This document shows, piece by piece, positions 38,056 to 46,729 of a stretch of DNA of 64,000 bases. The notes beneath the pieces were generated by a model. It had not been told where the DNA came from, did no database searches, and saw only the letters and a list, made by a program, of their open reading frames with translations. How positions within the stretch are numbered: the first letter of the stretch is position 1; the number at the start of each line of letters is the position of its first letter. The position numbers and the translations under genes were made by a program. The stretch is from Nitrospirales bacterium (GTDB lineage Bacteria; Nitrospirota; Nitrospiria; Nitrospirales; UBA8639), in contig JAJDBP010000007.1 of assembly GCA_029261295.1 (NCBI GenBank), positions 124,001-188,000 on the forward strand, read 5' to 3'.

Positions 38056-39410
38056 AGAGAATCTTTCTGGGAAAGGGATTCCTCAGACAGTTCATCGCTC
38101 ACCTCAGACTCCTTTGATGGGGCCTCTAATGAATGCAGGTCACGCTCTCGAAGTTCAAAAAACCGTCTAGCCGCCTCAATAAACGCAAAGCCATTTTGAG
38201 ATTGGGCTTCTTCCTTTAATGTCACCAAGGGCCCATGAAGCAATTTATTCACAATAGCCGAGGCTAACCCTTCAATGGCCACACGATCCTTATCCGAGAG
38301 TGTTCCTAATCGGTGAAAAGCTTTTTCTAATTCTGTATTTTTTATATCTTCCGCCTTATTCCTCAACGCCACAATTGTCGGCGTCGCCTCGAGACCACGA
38401 ACCCATGCCACCATGCTCTCAACTTCTTCTTTCACTAATTTTTCGGCTGTCGCCGCTTCCTTCAAACGTTCATCTTGATTATGACCAACATGAGCCTTGA
38501 GGTCATCAATATCAAAAACAAACGCGTTATCCACGTCTTTGACTGCAGGATCAATATTACGCGGAACGGTAATATCAATCAAAAAAATCGGCCGATTCCG
38601 TCGCTGATGAACGGCGCTTTCAATATCATCTTTAGAAATAACAAAGTGAGGAGCCCCCGTCGCACAAATAACAATATCTGCTTTGGGCAAGGTACTACGG
38701 AGCTGCTCGTAGGGTATCGCCTGCCCTTCAAACCGTTGTGCGAGCATGACGGCTCGGTGTTGATTGCGCGTGGTCAATAACACATCTTTCACACCCTGGT
38801 TGACCAAATGTTGCGCGGCTAATTTCCCCATTTCTCCAGCACCGACTAATAATACGACCTGTTGTTGAAGATTGGAAAAGACTTTCTTGGCCAATTCTAC
38901 AGCAGCATAACTCACGGAAACGGCATATTCCCCAATCCGTGTATTGGTACGAACACTTTTTCCTACTGATATGGCTTTTTTGACGACCTTATTGAGAATG
39001 ACCCCTGAAGAACGATGGGTGAGAGCCGACTCATAGGCTTGCTTCACCTGGCCCAAAATTTGTGGCTCACCTACAACCATGGAATCCAGACTCGCGGAAA
39101 CTCGAAAGAGATGAGCAATCGCTTCTTCATCACTATAGCGATATAAATGAGGGAGTAAATCTTCGGAAGACAAAGAAAAATGCGTTGCCACCAGAAAGTC
39201 TTCCAATTTACGAAATCCCCATTCCCCCTTCTCAGCAACGGCATAGACCTCAACGCGATTACAGGTTCCCAAGAACATCGCTTCCTTGATCCCAGGATAG
39301 GCCCTCAGCCTAGTCAGCGCTTCGCCAATTCGACTATCCGGAATGGCCAACAGTTCACGCAGTTCCACCGGAGCGGTCCGATGATTGATTCCTAACACAA
39401 TGATATTCAT
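38052..39410 (-). CDS. hemA: Glutamyl-tRNA reductase
   Basis: First committed step of the C5 heme pathway: reduces glutamyl-tRNA(Glu) to glutamate-1-semialdehyde. The 452-residue chain has GINHRTAPVELRELLAI, the nucleophilic Cys in FLGTCNRVEVYAV, the NADPH-binding segment VLLVGAGEMGKLAAQHL, and a long helical dimerisation tail. It overlaps the upstream ccsA/hemX-like gene and the downstream hemC at ATGA-type junctions (39407-39410 and 38052-38055). The residues past about 430 are acidic and variable. Confidence 0.97.
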   Translation of the reverse strand: MNIIVLGINHRTAPVELRELLAIPDSRIGEALTRLRAYPGIKEAMFLGTCNRVEVYAVAEKGEWGFRKLEDFLVATHFSLSSEDLLPHLYRYSDEEAIAHLFRVSASLDSMVVGEPQILGQVKQAYESALTHRSSGVILNKVVKKAISVGKSVRTNTRIGEYAVSVSYAAVELAKKVFSNLQQQVVLLVGAGEMGKLAAQHLVNQGVKDVLLTTRNQHRAVMLAQRFEGQAIPYEQLRSTLPKADIVICATGAPHFVISKDDIESAVHQRRNRPIFLIDITVPRNIDPAVKDVDNAFVFDIDDLKAHVGHNQDERLKEAATAEKLVKEEVESMVAWVRGLEATPTIVALRNKAEDIKNTELEKAFHRLGTLSDKDRVAIEGLASAIVNKLLHGPLVTLKEEAQSQNGFAFIEAARRFFELRERDLHSLEAPSKESEVSDELSEESLSQKDSL

Positions 39411-40216
39411 AAATGGGCCATAGCCTGAGGGCTTTTCATGAGAATGCCAACAAAGGTCAAGATCACTCCCGCAAATCCCACAATAGTCAAATACGCGGCC
39501 CGCTTAGCTCTCCAACCCACAGTTACCCGTCCCATGAGTACCGCGAAATAAAACACCCACGTGACCAGTGCCCAAACCTGCTCAGGATTCCAACTAAGAT
39601 ACGATCCCATTGTTAATTGGGCCGATACCGCCCCTGTCAGAATTCCCAAGGTTAATAAGGGAAACCCAAAGAGTATCGAGCGTTGATTTAAGGTATCTAA
39701 AAAATCTAAGGGAGGGAGTTTAAAATTTAAGACATTAAATTGTTTAGACCGCAACAATCGCTCTTGCATCAGATACATTAAACCTGCCACAAACGCCACA
39801 GCGAACCCAATGGTTCCTAAAATACTCAAGGTGACATGAACCCATACGGTCTGAAAGACCGGGGAAATAGTACTGGCTTCTACAGGCGCCAACGTGGCAG
39901 AGACCAAAGAGAGAAAAGCCAGGGGTAGAATAAAAGCCCCTAATACCTGTAACCCTCGCTTTAAACCAACCAACAAAAATACTAAAACCAAACCCCAGGC
40001 AAAAAATGACATCGCATCTCGAAATGTCATGATTGGAAATTGCCCAGTCGTAACAATGGCGAGTCCAAGCGTGCCGGTATGGGCGAGAAATCCAGCGCCA
40101 GCCACGAAAACAGCGACCTTAGCCAATACTTCCGAACGATGAAGGAGAAAGGCCAGAAAGAGGACCGTTCCACCAAAATACAGACTCATTGTCAAAAAGG
40201 ACAATGTTTCAGCCAT
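39407..40216 (-). CDS. CcsA/HemX-like cytochrome c assembly protein
   Basis: Inner-membrane protein of 269 residues with about eight hydrophobic helices. The sequence MGSYLSWNPEQVWALVTWVFYF resembles the tryptophan-rich loop of the CcmC/CcsA/HemX family (W-x-W type), which handles heme for cytochrome c maturation; I recognise the family but not the exact subgroup. It starts the minus-strand heme run and overlaps hemA by ATGA, an arrangement seen in many bacteria as hemX-hemA. A role in heme delivery or in controlling HemA level is the usual proposal for this family. Upstream lies the divergent rsmI. Confidence 0.88.
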   Translation of the reverse strand: MAETLSFLTMSLYFGGTVLFLAFLLHRSEVLAKVAVFVAGAGFLAHTGTLGLAIVTTGQFPIMTFRDAMSFFAWGLVLVFLLVGLKRGLQVLGAFILPLAFLSLVSATLAPVEASTISPVFQTVWVHVTLSILGTIGFAVAFVAGLMYLMQERLLRSKQFNVLNFKLPPLDFLDTLNQRSILFGFPLLTLGILTGAVSAQLTMGSYLSWNPEQVWALVTWVFYFAVLMGRVTVGWRAKRAAYLTIVGFAGVILTFVGILMKSPQAMAHL

Positions 40217-40419
40217 AACCCACCTTCATCATCTTAATGGTAAAAATTCCCAAATTCGAGTATAGATCTGCGTCCTGAGAAGGTCAAGAATATCAACAGG
40301 TTACTCCATTCCGCTTGGCAACAATACCCAGAAAAGTTATCTGGACAATTCAAAAAGTACTCAGTACGATGCCAGGCTCCTTCACAATTTCTCCAGGACT
40401 CTTCTACTGCCACATTATT

Positions 40420-41157
40420 ATGAGCGGCACCCTCTATATCGTCAGCACACCAATTGGCAACCTTGAAGATATGTCATTTCGAGCCGTTCGGATCTTAAAA
40501 GAAGTCTCGACGATTGCAGCGGAAGATACGCGAAGAACTCAAAAACTTTGCAACCACTATCAAATTGAAACTCCTCTAACCAGCTATCATGACTTTAATA
40601 AAGAAGAAAAAACCGAACTACTCCTACATCGGTTACACGGAGGGAATGATGTCGCCCTGGTCTGCGACGCCGGAACCCCACTTGTTTCAGACCCCGGGTA
40701 TTATTTGGTTAAAAAAGCCGTCGAAACCAACATTCCTCTCATTCCCATTCCAGGTCCTTCTTCGGTATTAACAGCCTTATGTGTATCAGGTCTCCCAACT
40801 GACCGATTTATTTTTGAAGGCTTTGTTCCTCGGAAACCAGGAGTCAGGGAAAAATTTTTTGAAAAGCTTCAACCGGAGGTGGGAACCATCATTGTCTTTG
40901 AAACTCAACACAGAATTATCAAAACCTTACGGGCCATTCACAAAACGATGGGAAATCGGAAAATTGTTCTCACTCGAGAACTCACCAAACTCAATGAAGA
41001 AATTATGCGAGGAACCGTAGAGGAAATATGCCAAATACTCGAAGGAAAAATAATTAAAGGAGAAATCACCCTATTGATTCAGGGACAACCACAAAGGAAA
41101 AGTAAACAAATAGCTTTTCCCAACTCTGATCCCATCACAAATCCTCCTTTTGAATGA
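40420..41157 (+). CDS. rsmI: 16S rRNA (cytidine-1402) 2'-O-methyltransferase
   Basis: SAM-dependent methylation of the P-site cytidine 1402 ribose. A 245-residue protein starting at ATG 40420, where the family N-terminus SGTLYIVSTPIGNLEDM begins. An upstream in-frame ATG at 40315 would add 35 residues that look non-homologous. Further motifs are AAEDTRRTQKL, VALVCDAGTPLVSDPG, PIPGPSSVLTALCVSGL and LTRELTKLNEE. The 3' end overlaps a convergent TusA-like gene by 23 bases. Divergent from the ccsA/hemX-like gene. Confidence 0.95.
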   Translation: MSGTLYIVSTPIGNLEDMSFRAVRILKEVSTIAAEDTRRTQKLCNHYQIETPLTSYHDFNKEEKTELLLHRLHGGNDVALVCDAGTPLVSDPGYYLVKKAVETNIPLIPIPGPSSVLTALCVSGLPTDRFIFEGFVPRKPGVREKFFEKLQPEVGTIIVFETQHRIIKTLRAIHKTMGNRKIVLTRELTKLNEEIMRGTVEEICQILEGKIIKGEITLLIQGQPQRKSKQIAFPNSDPITNPPFE

Positions 41158-41359
41158 CAATACGATAATAGGCCTCAACTTTCTCTTGGGATAACACTTG
41201 GTGCCCTTCATTCATAATACTTTTAGGAACATTGTGAATCGGGTCGCCATCGTCTAGTAGCACCGCTAACTGACTACCAATCTCCAAGGCATCTAACTTC
41301 AGCTTTGTTTTGACAAAATTATAGGGGCAAATGACCCCACGTAGATCTAACTCTTCCAT
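41135..41359 (-). CDS. TusA-like sulfur-carrier protein
   Basis: Small 74-residue protein of the TusA/SirA/YedF family: a two-layer fold with DLRGVICPYNFVKTKLKLD near the N-terminus. The conserved Cys-Pro start of the first helix is kept (Cys11-Pro12), but the next residues are Tyr-Asn where TusA normally has CPxP. Family members carry persulfide sulfur on that Cys for tRNA thiolation or sulfur oxidation. The C-terminal strand ends EAYYRIVIQKEDL. It overlaps rsmI convergently by 23 bases. Not in a dsr or tus operon here, so the partner is unknown. Confidence 0.85.
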   Translation of the reverse strand: MEELDLRGVICPYNFVKTKLKLDALEIGSQLAVLLDDGDPIHNVPKSIMNEGHQVLSQEKVEAYYRIVIQKEDL

Positions 41360-41430
41360 TTCTATTTGCCCTATACGATCTTTCTATCTAGTTAATTTCG
41401 CCCCTCATCAAACATTTACCGCACATAACA

Positions 41431-41466
41431 AAAGAGCGTGTCGGCTTTGAAACCGACACGCTCTTT
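41431..41466 (-). terminator. Rho-independent terminator of the exported-protein gene
   Basis: Arms 41431-41444 and 41453-41466 form a perfect 14-bp stem with an 8-base loop; on the minus strand the stem is followed by TTTTGTTATG. It begins 29 bases past the stop of the gene at 41495. Confidence 0.85.
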
Positions 41467-41494
41467 TTTAGAAACAAGACTTTATCGAAAGATC

Positions 41495-42250
41495 TTACTG
41501 AACGGTACCTTTGTTGAAGTTTGCCCGACTATCCCCGTAATCAGTTGCAATCGTCTTATCCGTTCGTGCGTTAACAGTGTCTGGTTGTGGCGCACATTGC
41601 CAGCAAGGAGCGGCACCGGTTGTCGCACCAACTGGACTGGTAATACCAGATGTCACATCACCCTGCTGAATGCCACCTTCAGGAACACCTGTGTAGCCAG
41701 CAGTTCTGGTGTTGATCCCTCGGTGTTTGTAAGGATTTGGACGTTGACCTAATCCACCACCAAAATCTTCATTATCGCCACCACCTAATAATTGACTTCC
41801 GTCTAAAATATAAACCGATTCAACCATTTTTCGACCCGTTGAAAACTTTTGTGAGTCAGTGACTTCCTGACGAACCTGAACCGAAACATAATCGCCTTTG
41901 CCAATGGCCTTAAGGTTTTCCATGTTTGTGTTTTTGTCAAAATACAAGGGCTGCATATTTAATGACCCAGTAAGGCTCTGCCGTTCGTCATGCGAACTTC
42001 CACCCATGTCTAAATACATGAGTCCGTTAGCCAGGTTCACTGCCACGACTTCACCTTGTACTGTTTCTGGGGCTGAGAGATACCGCAACATGTCCCCTTG
42101 ATCCATAACCCGCGATCTGTCGCCCACACCTTGTGAATCACCGACACCCGTACCATAACCGACGTGCTGAGGCGCACGCTCTTGCGCAAATGCTACGCCA
42201 ACCGAGCTTGCAAGAATGATAGCTGCTCCAATAATCCCTACCTTCCGCAT
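41495..42250 (-). CDS. Exported hypothetical protein
   Basis: Secreted or periplasmic protein of 251 residues, start at ATG 42250 chosen because AAGGAGGAG lies directly upstream and a clean signal peptide (MRKVGIIGAAIILASSVGVAFA) follows. A stretch of about 55 to 145 looks like a small beta domain (VQGEVVAVNLANGLMYLDMG, GDYVSVQVRQEV, ESVYILDGSQLL), similar in style to OB-fold exported domains. The remainder is low-complexity Gly, Asn and Thr with an isolated CWQC pair near residue 218. No family name can be given. It has its own terminator and no obvious operon partner. Confidence 0.8.
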   Translation of the reverse strand: MRKVGIIGAAIILASSVGVAFAQERAPQHVGYGTGVGDSQGVGDRSRVMDQGDMLRYLSAPETVQGEVVAVNLANGLMYLDMGGSSHDERQSLTGSLNMQPLYFDKNTNMENLKAIGKGDYVSVQVRQEVTDSQKFSTGRKMVESVYILDGSQLLGGGDNEDFGGGLGQRPNPYKHRGINTRTAGYTGVPEGGIQQGDVTSGITSPVGATTGAAPCWQCAPQPDTVNARTDKTIATDYGDSRANFNKGTVQ

Positions 42251-42467
42251 GTGGCTCCTCCTTGGAAACTGTGAGTTAATAATCAAAAAAAACGAACTAA
42301 AATTATCGTGACTTTTTCTTTCTTAATCGGGGCACAGACTATAGTCAAGGTAGAGGACGCTGTCAAGTTAATTTTGCCTTTGATTCCCCTACATACAACA
42401 ACGAATTTAATCCTAAGGGTTTCATCGTATTTGCCAAAATTTTCTACACATATGACAAGTCATTTAT

Positions 42468-42554
42468 TGGTGCCCGGAGGGAGGGTCGAACTCCCACTCT
42501 CGTTAAAGAACCGGATTTTGAGTCCGGCGCGTCTGCCAGTTCCGCCATCCGGGC
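42468..42554 (-). tRNA. tRNA-Leu (anticodon CAA)
   Basis: 87 bases including an encoded CCA at 42468-42470. The acceptor arms GCCCGGA and TCCGGGC pair over 7 bp. The anticodon stem CCGGA/TCCGG encloses CTCAAAA, giving CAA, so it reads UUG. A long variable arm and a T-arm with GTTCGACCC are present, as in class II tRNAs. Confidence 0.95.
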
Positions 42555-42710
42555 GACAGTTCTTATTTAACTTTAGTCTTAATGACCAGATATCTACCAT
42601 GAACCATATAACAGGTCAAACAACTAGAGCGTTCCATGATATTTCGAAAATACGTGCTTCATAACAGATTTTTAGCGTTAGGCATTTGCCTTGCCAGTCT
42701 AAGACTTCCC

Positions 42711-44939
42711 TCAACCAATTGATCCCAAATTTAATTTCTCACCCCATTTCCTCATGAGGGTATCCTTGAGAGCCAGATGTTCAGGAAACGATAAGGTCGG
42801 ATCATCTTGCAATACCTCTCTTGCAACTTGTCTCGCCTTCGATAAAAGATCAACATCCCTCGCCAAATCCGCGACTCGGAACGCAATCTCTCCCCATTGC
42901 TGCACACCCAATACTTGCCCTGGCCCTCGAATGTGTAAATCTTCTTCGGCTAAAGCAAATCCATCATTCAATTGAGCAAAGACAGCTAGCCGTCGCTTGG
43001 CGGTCGACCGTGAAGTCATCGCCGAAGGCGCACCGCGCTCATTGGGATGACGGGCATCCTTCGGACGTTCAACCCGCAACGTCATTTGCTCATTAAACAC
43101 TGGAATCCTTCCTAATGAATGAATGAGGAAACAATGTCCCTGATGCAGACCACGCCCAACCCTGCCTCGCAATTGATGAAGTTGTGCAAGGCCAAATCGT
43201 TCGGCATGCTCAATAAGCATGACCGTGGCGTTATGAACATCCAAGCCCACTTCGACAACCGTCGTGGCCACCAACAGGTCAATCTGTTGTTGTTGGAACT
43301 GCGCCATCACCAATTGCTTGTCACGGGACGAAAGGCGCCCGTGCAACAAACCAACCCGAAAAGGCGCAAATTGCTCACGAAATTGCTCTGCGGCCTCAAT
43401 CGCTGCCTGCAAATCCACTTTTTCCGATGGCTCCACTAAAGGATAAACCACATAGGCTTGCCGCCCAGCCTCTAATTCTTTTCGCAACAATTGATGCACT
43501 CGACTTCGATTCTTTTCCTCATACAACTTTGTTTGAATGGGTTTTTTCCCAGGCGGAAATTCATCAATCACCGACACATCTAAATCGCCGTACCACGTCA
43601 TAGCTAAGGTCCGTGGAATTGGCGTAGCCGTCATGACTAAGACATCCGGCTGCCAAGGCGCCTTGTCGCGCAAGATCGCACGTTGCAAGACACCAAACTT
43701 ATGTTGTTCATCCACAATCACCAATCCTAATTTGGCAAAATGTACATCCGGCTGAAGCAAGGCATGCGTCCCCACAACCACCTGAGTGTCACCCGATTGC
43801 AGCGCAACTAAGGTGGCCGCTCGCTCACCCGCAGCTTGACCGCCTTTCAACAACACACATGAAATATTGAGCGCATCATAAATGGGCTTAAGAGAAAGAT
43901 AGTGTTGTTCACTCAAGACTTCAGTCGGCGCCATCAGGGCGGATTGATACCCAGCCCCACACGCCAGCACCATCGCGTGAAGAGCGACAATAGTTTTCCC
44001 ACAACCCACATCACCTTGAAGTAAACGGTTCATACACGTCGGTTGCCCCATATCGTGGAAAATCTCCCGAATGACCCGTTCCTGGGCAGAGGTTAACGAA
44101 AAGGGCAAAATCGCCTTGAGCCGTTTTTCCATCGTATCGGGCTGAGAAAAGGCAATCCCAGGCGCAGCAGTCACTTGACGATGCCGCTTCATAGCCAGCG
44201 CCATCTGTAAAAGTAACAATTCTTCAAATGCCAGCCGCTGATGCTCAGGAGTCACATGTTGATTCAACAGGACAACAGATTGGGAGGGATTGGGACTATG
44301 GAGGATGGGCAACGCCTCAGATAATGTCGGCAAACCAAATCGTTCTCGCATACGACCAGGCAAGATCTCTTGAAGGTGTTGGGCATAATGTTCAAAAATC
44401 GACTGTATAATCCTCCGCAGTTGTTTCGAACTGAGCCCGTGGGTCTCATGATACACAGCAACAATTCGGCCACCAGGGCCATCTAGTGGGGAACCGGCCT
44501 TATCCAAAATTTCATACTCAGGCCCTTTGAGAAGGTTTTGAGATAATCCCTTCGGATTGTGACTCACCGTTCCTGTCAACAGAACAGTCACCCCTTCAGC
44601 AAATGTTTGCTCCAAATACGGTTGATTAAAAAAAATACAGTCAATGACACCGGTTTCGTCCCGAACAGCAATAGTCACCACCACCAAGCGGCGACGGGAA
44701 GTCGTCCGCATCCGGCAATATTCAATAGTGCCTCTAATCGTCACTTTCATTCCCGGAAGTAGATTCTGAATAGGAAGAACCTCCAGCCGATCATCATAGC
44801 GCCAAGGCACAAACCAAAAAGCATCTTCAATCGTGACAATCCCTAATTTTGCTAAAAGACGAGCCCGACGAGGCCCCACACCTTTGGCATATTGAATAGG
44901 GGTACTCCAAAGAGGGGATAGGCTCACCATGTTTGCCAA
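42711..44939 (-). CDS. recG: ATP-dependent DNA helicase RecG
   Basis: Branch-migrating helicase that remodels stalled forks and Holliday junctions. The 742-residue chain has an N-terminal wedge with OB-like strands (IRGTIEYCRMRT), Walker A in LLQGDVGCGKT, the DEQHKFGV motif II, motif III TATPIPRTLAMTWYGDLDVSVID, and the C-terminal VATTVVEVGLDVHNATVMLIEHAERFGLAQLHQLRGRVGRG split by a typical RecG arrangement. The first codon is TTG (44939) followed three codons later by ATG (44930); the latter may be the true start. It stands alone on the minus strand, divergent from rpmB. Confidence 0.96.
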   Translation of the reverse strand: MANMVSLSPLWSTPIQYAKGVGPRRARLLAKLGIVTIEDAFWFVPWRYDDRLEVLPIQNLLPGMKVTIRGTIEYCRMRTTSRRRLVVVTIAVRDETGVIDCIFFNQPYLEQTFAEGVTVLLTGTVSHNPKGLSQNLLKGPEYEILDKAGSPLDGPGGRIVAVYHETHGLSSKQLRRIIQSIFEHYAQHLQEILPGRMRERFGLPTLSEALPILHSPNPSQSVVLLNQHVTPEHQRLAFEELLLLQMALAMKRHRQVTAAPGIAFSQPDTMEKRLKAILPFSLTSAQERVIREIFHDMGQPTCMNRLLQGDVGCGKTIVALHAMVLACGAGYQSALMAPTEVLSEQHYLSLKPIYDALNISCVLLKGGQAAGERAATLVALQSGDTQVVVGTHALLQPDVHFAKLGLVIVDEQHKFGVLQRAILRDKAPWQPDVLVMTATPIPRTLAMTWYGDLDVSVIDEFPPGKKPIQTKLYEEKNRSRVHQLLRKELEAGRQAYVVYPLVEPSEKVDLQAAIEAAEQFREQFAPFRVGLLHGRLSSRDKQLVMAQFQQQQIDLLVATTVVEVGLDVHNATVMLIEHAERFGLAQLHQLRGRVGRGLHQGHCFLIHSLGRIPVFNEQMTLRVERPKDARHPNERGAPSAMTSRSTAKRRLAVFAQLNDGFALAEEDLHIRGPGQVLGVQQWGEIAFRVADLARDVDLLSKARQVAREVLQDDPTLSFPEHLALKDTLMRKWGEKLNLGSIG

Positions 44940-45107
44940 GAAGTGGGAAAAGACCAGATGAGAGAAAAAATCAGAAAATACGAAATTTCAGGCCTCGAAC
45001 AATTTTCCGCTCTTATAAGCAGTTTTGTCGGTCAGGACTCATGAACCAGATACATTCAGGGATCAAAAACCACCAGCCCGTACTCCCTTCCTTTTATTTC
45101 GAACCAA

Positions 45108-45135
45108 TTGCATGTACAATACCACCTGTGATAAC
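45108..45135 (+). promoter_or_regulatory. Candidate promoter of rpmB
   Basis: TTGCAT (45108-45113), a 16-base spacer and GATAAC (45130-45135) preceded by TG form a sigma-70-like element about 50 bases upstream of rpmB. Matches are 4/6 at each hexamer; consensus matching only. Confidence 0.35.
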
Positions 45136-45186
45136 ACATTCTAGTTAACGATTTCCGATTGGACCCAATAATTTCAGGAGTAGACG

Positions 45187-45378
45187 ATGGCTTTCTCTTG
45201 TGACGTGTGCGGAAAAAACAGACAAGTCGGTAATAATGTGAGTCATGCAAATAACCGCACCAAACGAGTATTTCGCCCCAACCTCCGAACAGTTCGAGCC
45301 GTGGTAAAAGGGGCGGTAAAAAAAATAAAAGTGTGCACACGGTGCCTGCGGTCAGGGTTTGTACAAAAAGCAGTCTAG
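45187..45378 (+). CDS. rpmB: 50S ribosomal protein L28
   Basis: Large-subunit ribosomal protein of 63 residues. It starts [25 protein letters not shown] and has a second cysteine pair in VCTRCLRSG, so this is the zinc-binding form of L28 with two CxxC pairs. The region [12 protein letters not shown] is the conserved rRNA-binding core. AGGAG precedes the ATG. It is a single gene, divergent from recG. No paralogue lacking Cys is in the window. Confidence 0.96.
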   Translation: MAFSCDVCGKNRQVGNNVSHANNRTKRVFRPNLRTVRAVVKGAVKKIKVCTRCLRSGFVQKAV

Positions 45379-45511
45379 CCTTCACAATTCTTTTCAAAAA
45401 TTCCACATAATTTTTTCGTTTAAAAGGTGGCTTGACGTCCCTGCCTCCGCGCTGAATTTCTGTTCAATTCTGTACTTCACAGACCTGGCCTAGTAAGATT
45501 CAGGAGAAAAA

Positions 45512-46729
45512 ATGGGTAAAGAACCCAACCGTCCAATACCCACCCAACAAGACGGAAGGTTGATTATGACAAAATCTTTCATCAAGACACTTTTTACCCT
45601 TGCCATATTATCTATTTTAGCTTCAGGAGGATGGGCTGGCTCCAAACCTGGCGTAAGAGGTCAAGAAAGCATTCTCGATCCAAGCCCAAAAAGTATCGAA
45701 GCACCCACGTTTTTAGATAAAGATAAAACACTAACGGAACCCTTTAGGTATAACGAAAATCTCACTCCAGAAGAAAATGGGTTTGCGGCCTTGAAAATGG
45801 GAGATTTTCAGGCTGCAAAGGAAATTCTCTCACAAGCCTTACAGAAAAATCCGCAAAATGTGGGAGTATTGCTGGCTCTTGCTCAAATTGCGGTTCATCA
45901 TCGGGAACCAACCAAAATTGAGAACTACCTGAAGAAGGCAATGGAAGTAGAACCTGCCAACGGGGAAATCCTTGAGACGTTTGCGCATTTTCTAACATCC
46001 CAGAATCGGCTTCGTGAAGCCAAAGAAACATTCACCAAGGGAGCTCAGCAAAACCCTTCCGACCCCAAACCCTATTTCCATCTTGGTCGCTTGCATATGG
46101 AAACCAAACACTATGCCGAAGCGCAACAAGCTTTTGAATCTGCCCTAAAAATTGACAACAGTCTTATCTTGGGGCACCTAGGTGTGGGAGATTCATTAGC
46201 ATTTCGAGGGAAATACTCCGAAGCGCTGAACTCCTATTCAGCTCTACTCGATCTTAATCCAAAATTTGTGGCCGCCTACATTAGAATAGGGCAAGCTCAC
46301 GAAGGTCTAGCTGATATGGAGCTAGCCGAAATAGCTTACAGGGTGGCGATCAACTTAGACCCAAAACAAGGAATCGCCCTTAACAATTTGTCCTGGATAT
46401 TGGCAGAAAAAAAAGAAAGTCTCGACGAAGCATTGGTCTGGGCAAAAAAAGCAGTTTCCCTTACACCAAAGGTTTCCTCGGTCTATGACACCCTTGGATG
46501 GGTATACCGGGCACGAGGAGAGCTAGACAAAGCACACGCCACCTTTATGAAAGGCACGACCATTCCGCCTCTGGATCCCAGCCTCATGTACCATCTGGGA
46601 ATCGTTTTAACAGAACAAGGCAAAACGTCCGATGCAACCATGGCATTTAAAAATGCTTTAGAGCTGGCTCCAAACTTCCCAAATGCAAAAGACGCCAAGT
46701 CTCGACTAGCGCAATTGGAAAAGCCTTGA
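45512..46729 (+). CDS. Exported TPR protein
   Basis: A 405-residue protein with a signal peptide followed by at least eight tetratricopeptide repeats (first clear one near residue 87: AALKMGDFQAAKEILSQAL, then regular 34-residue units up to the end). TPR scaffolds bind partner proteins. Two starts are possible: ATG 45512 with AGGAG just upstream, or ATG 45566, which begins the signal peptide (MTKSFIKTLFTLAILSILA) after GGAAGG. The longer N-terminus would be an unusual 18-residue charged leader. It lies upstream of a PEP-CTERM protein gene; in that context TPR proteins often accompany exopolysaccharide and sorting systems, which is context only. Confidence 0.9.
   Translation: MGKEPNRPIPTQQDGRLIMTKSFIKTLFTLAILSILASGGWAGSKPGVRGQESILDPSPKSIEAPTFLDKDKTLTEPFRYNENLTPEENGFAALKMGDFQAAKEILSQALQKNPQNVGVLLALAQIAVHHREPTKIENYLKKAMEVEPANGEILETFAHFLTSQNRLREAKETFTKGAQQNPSDPKPYFHLGRLHMETKHYAEAQQAFESALKIDNSLILGHLGVGDSLAFRGKYSEALNSYSALLDLNPKFVAAYIRIGQAHEGLADMELAEIAYRVAINLDPKQGIALNNLSWILAEKKESLDEALVWAKKAVSLTPKVSSVYDTLGWVYRARGELDKAHATFMKGTTIPPLDPSLMYHLGIVLTEQGKTSDATMAFKNALELAPNFPNAKDAKSRLAQLEKP

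Noticed and set aside
40315-40419. Upstream in-frame start for rsmI
   Set aside because: The extra 35 residues do not match the family and contain no ribosome site; homology begins at 40420.
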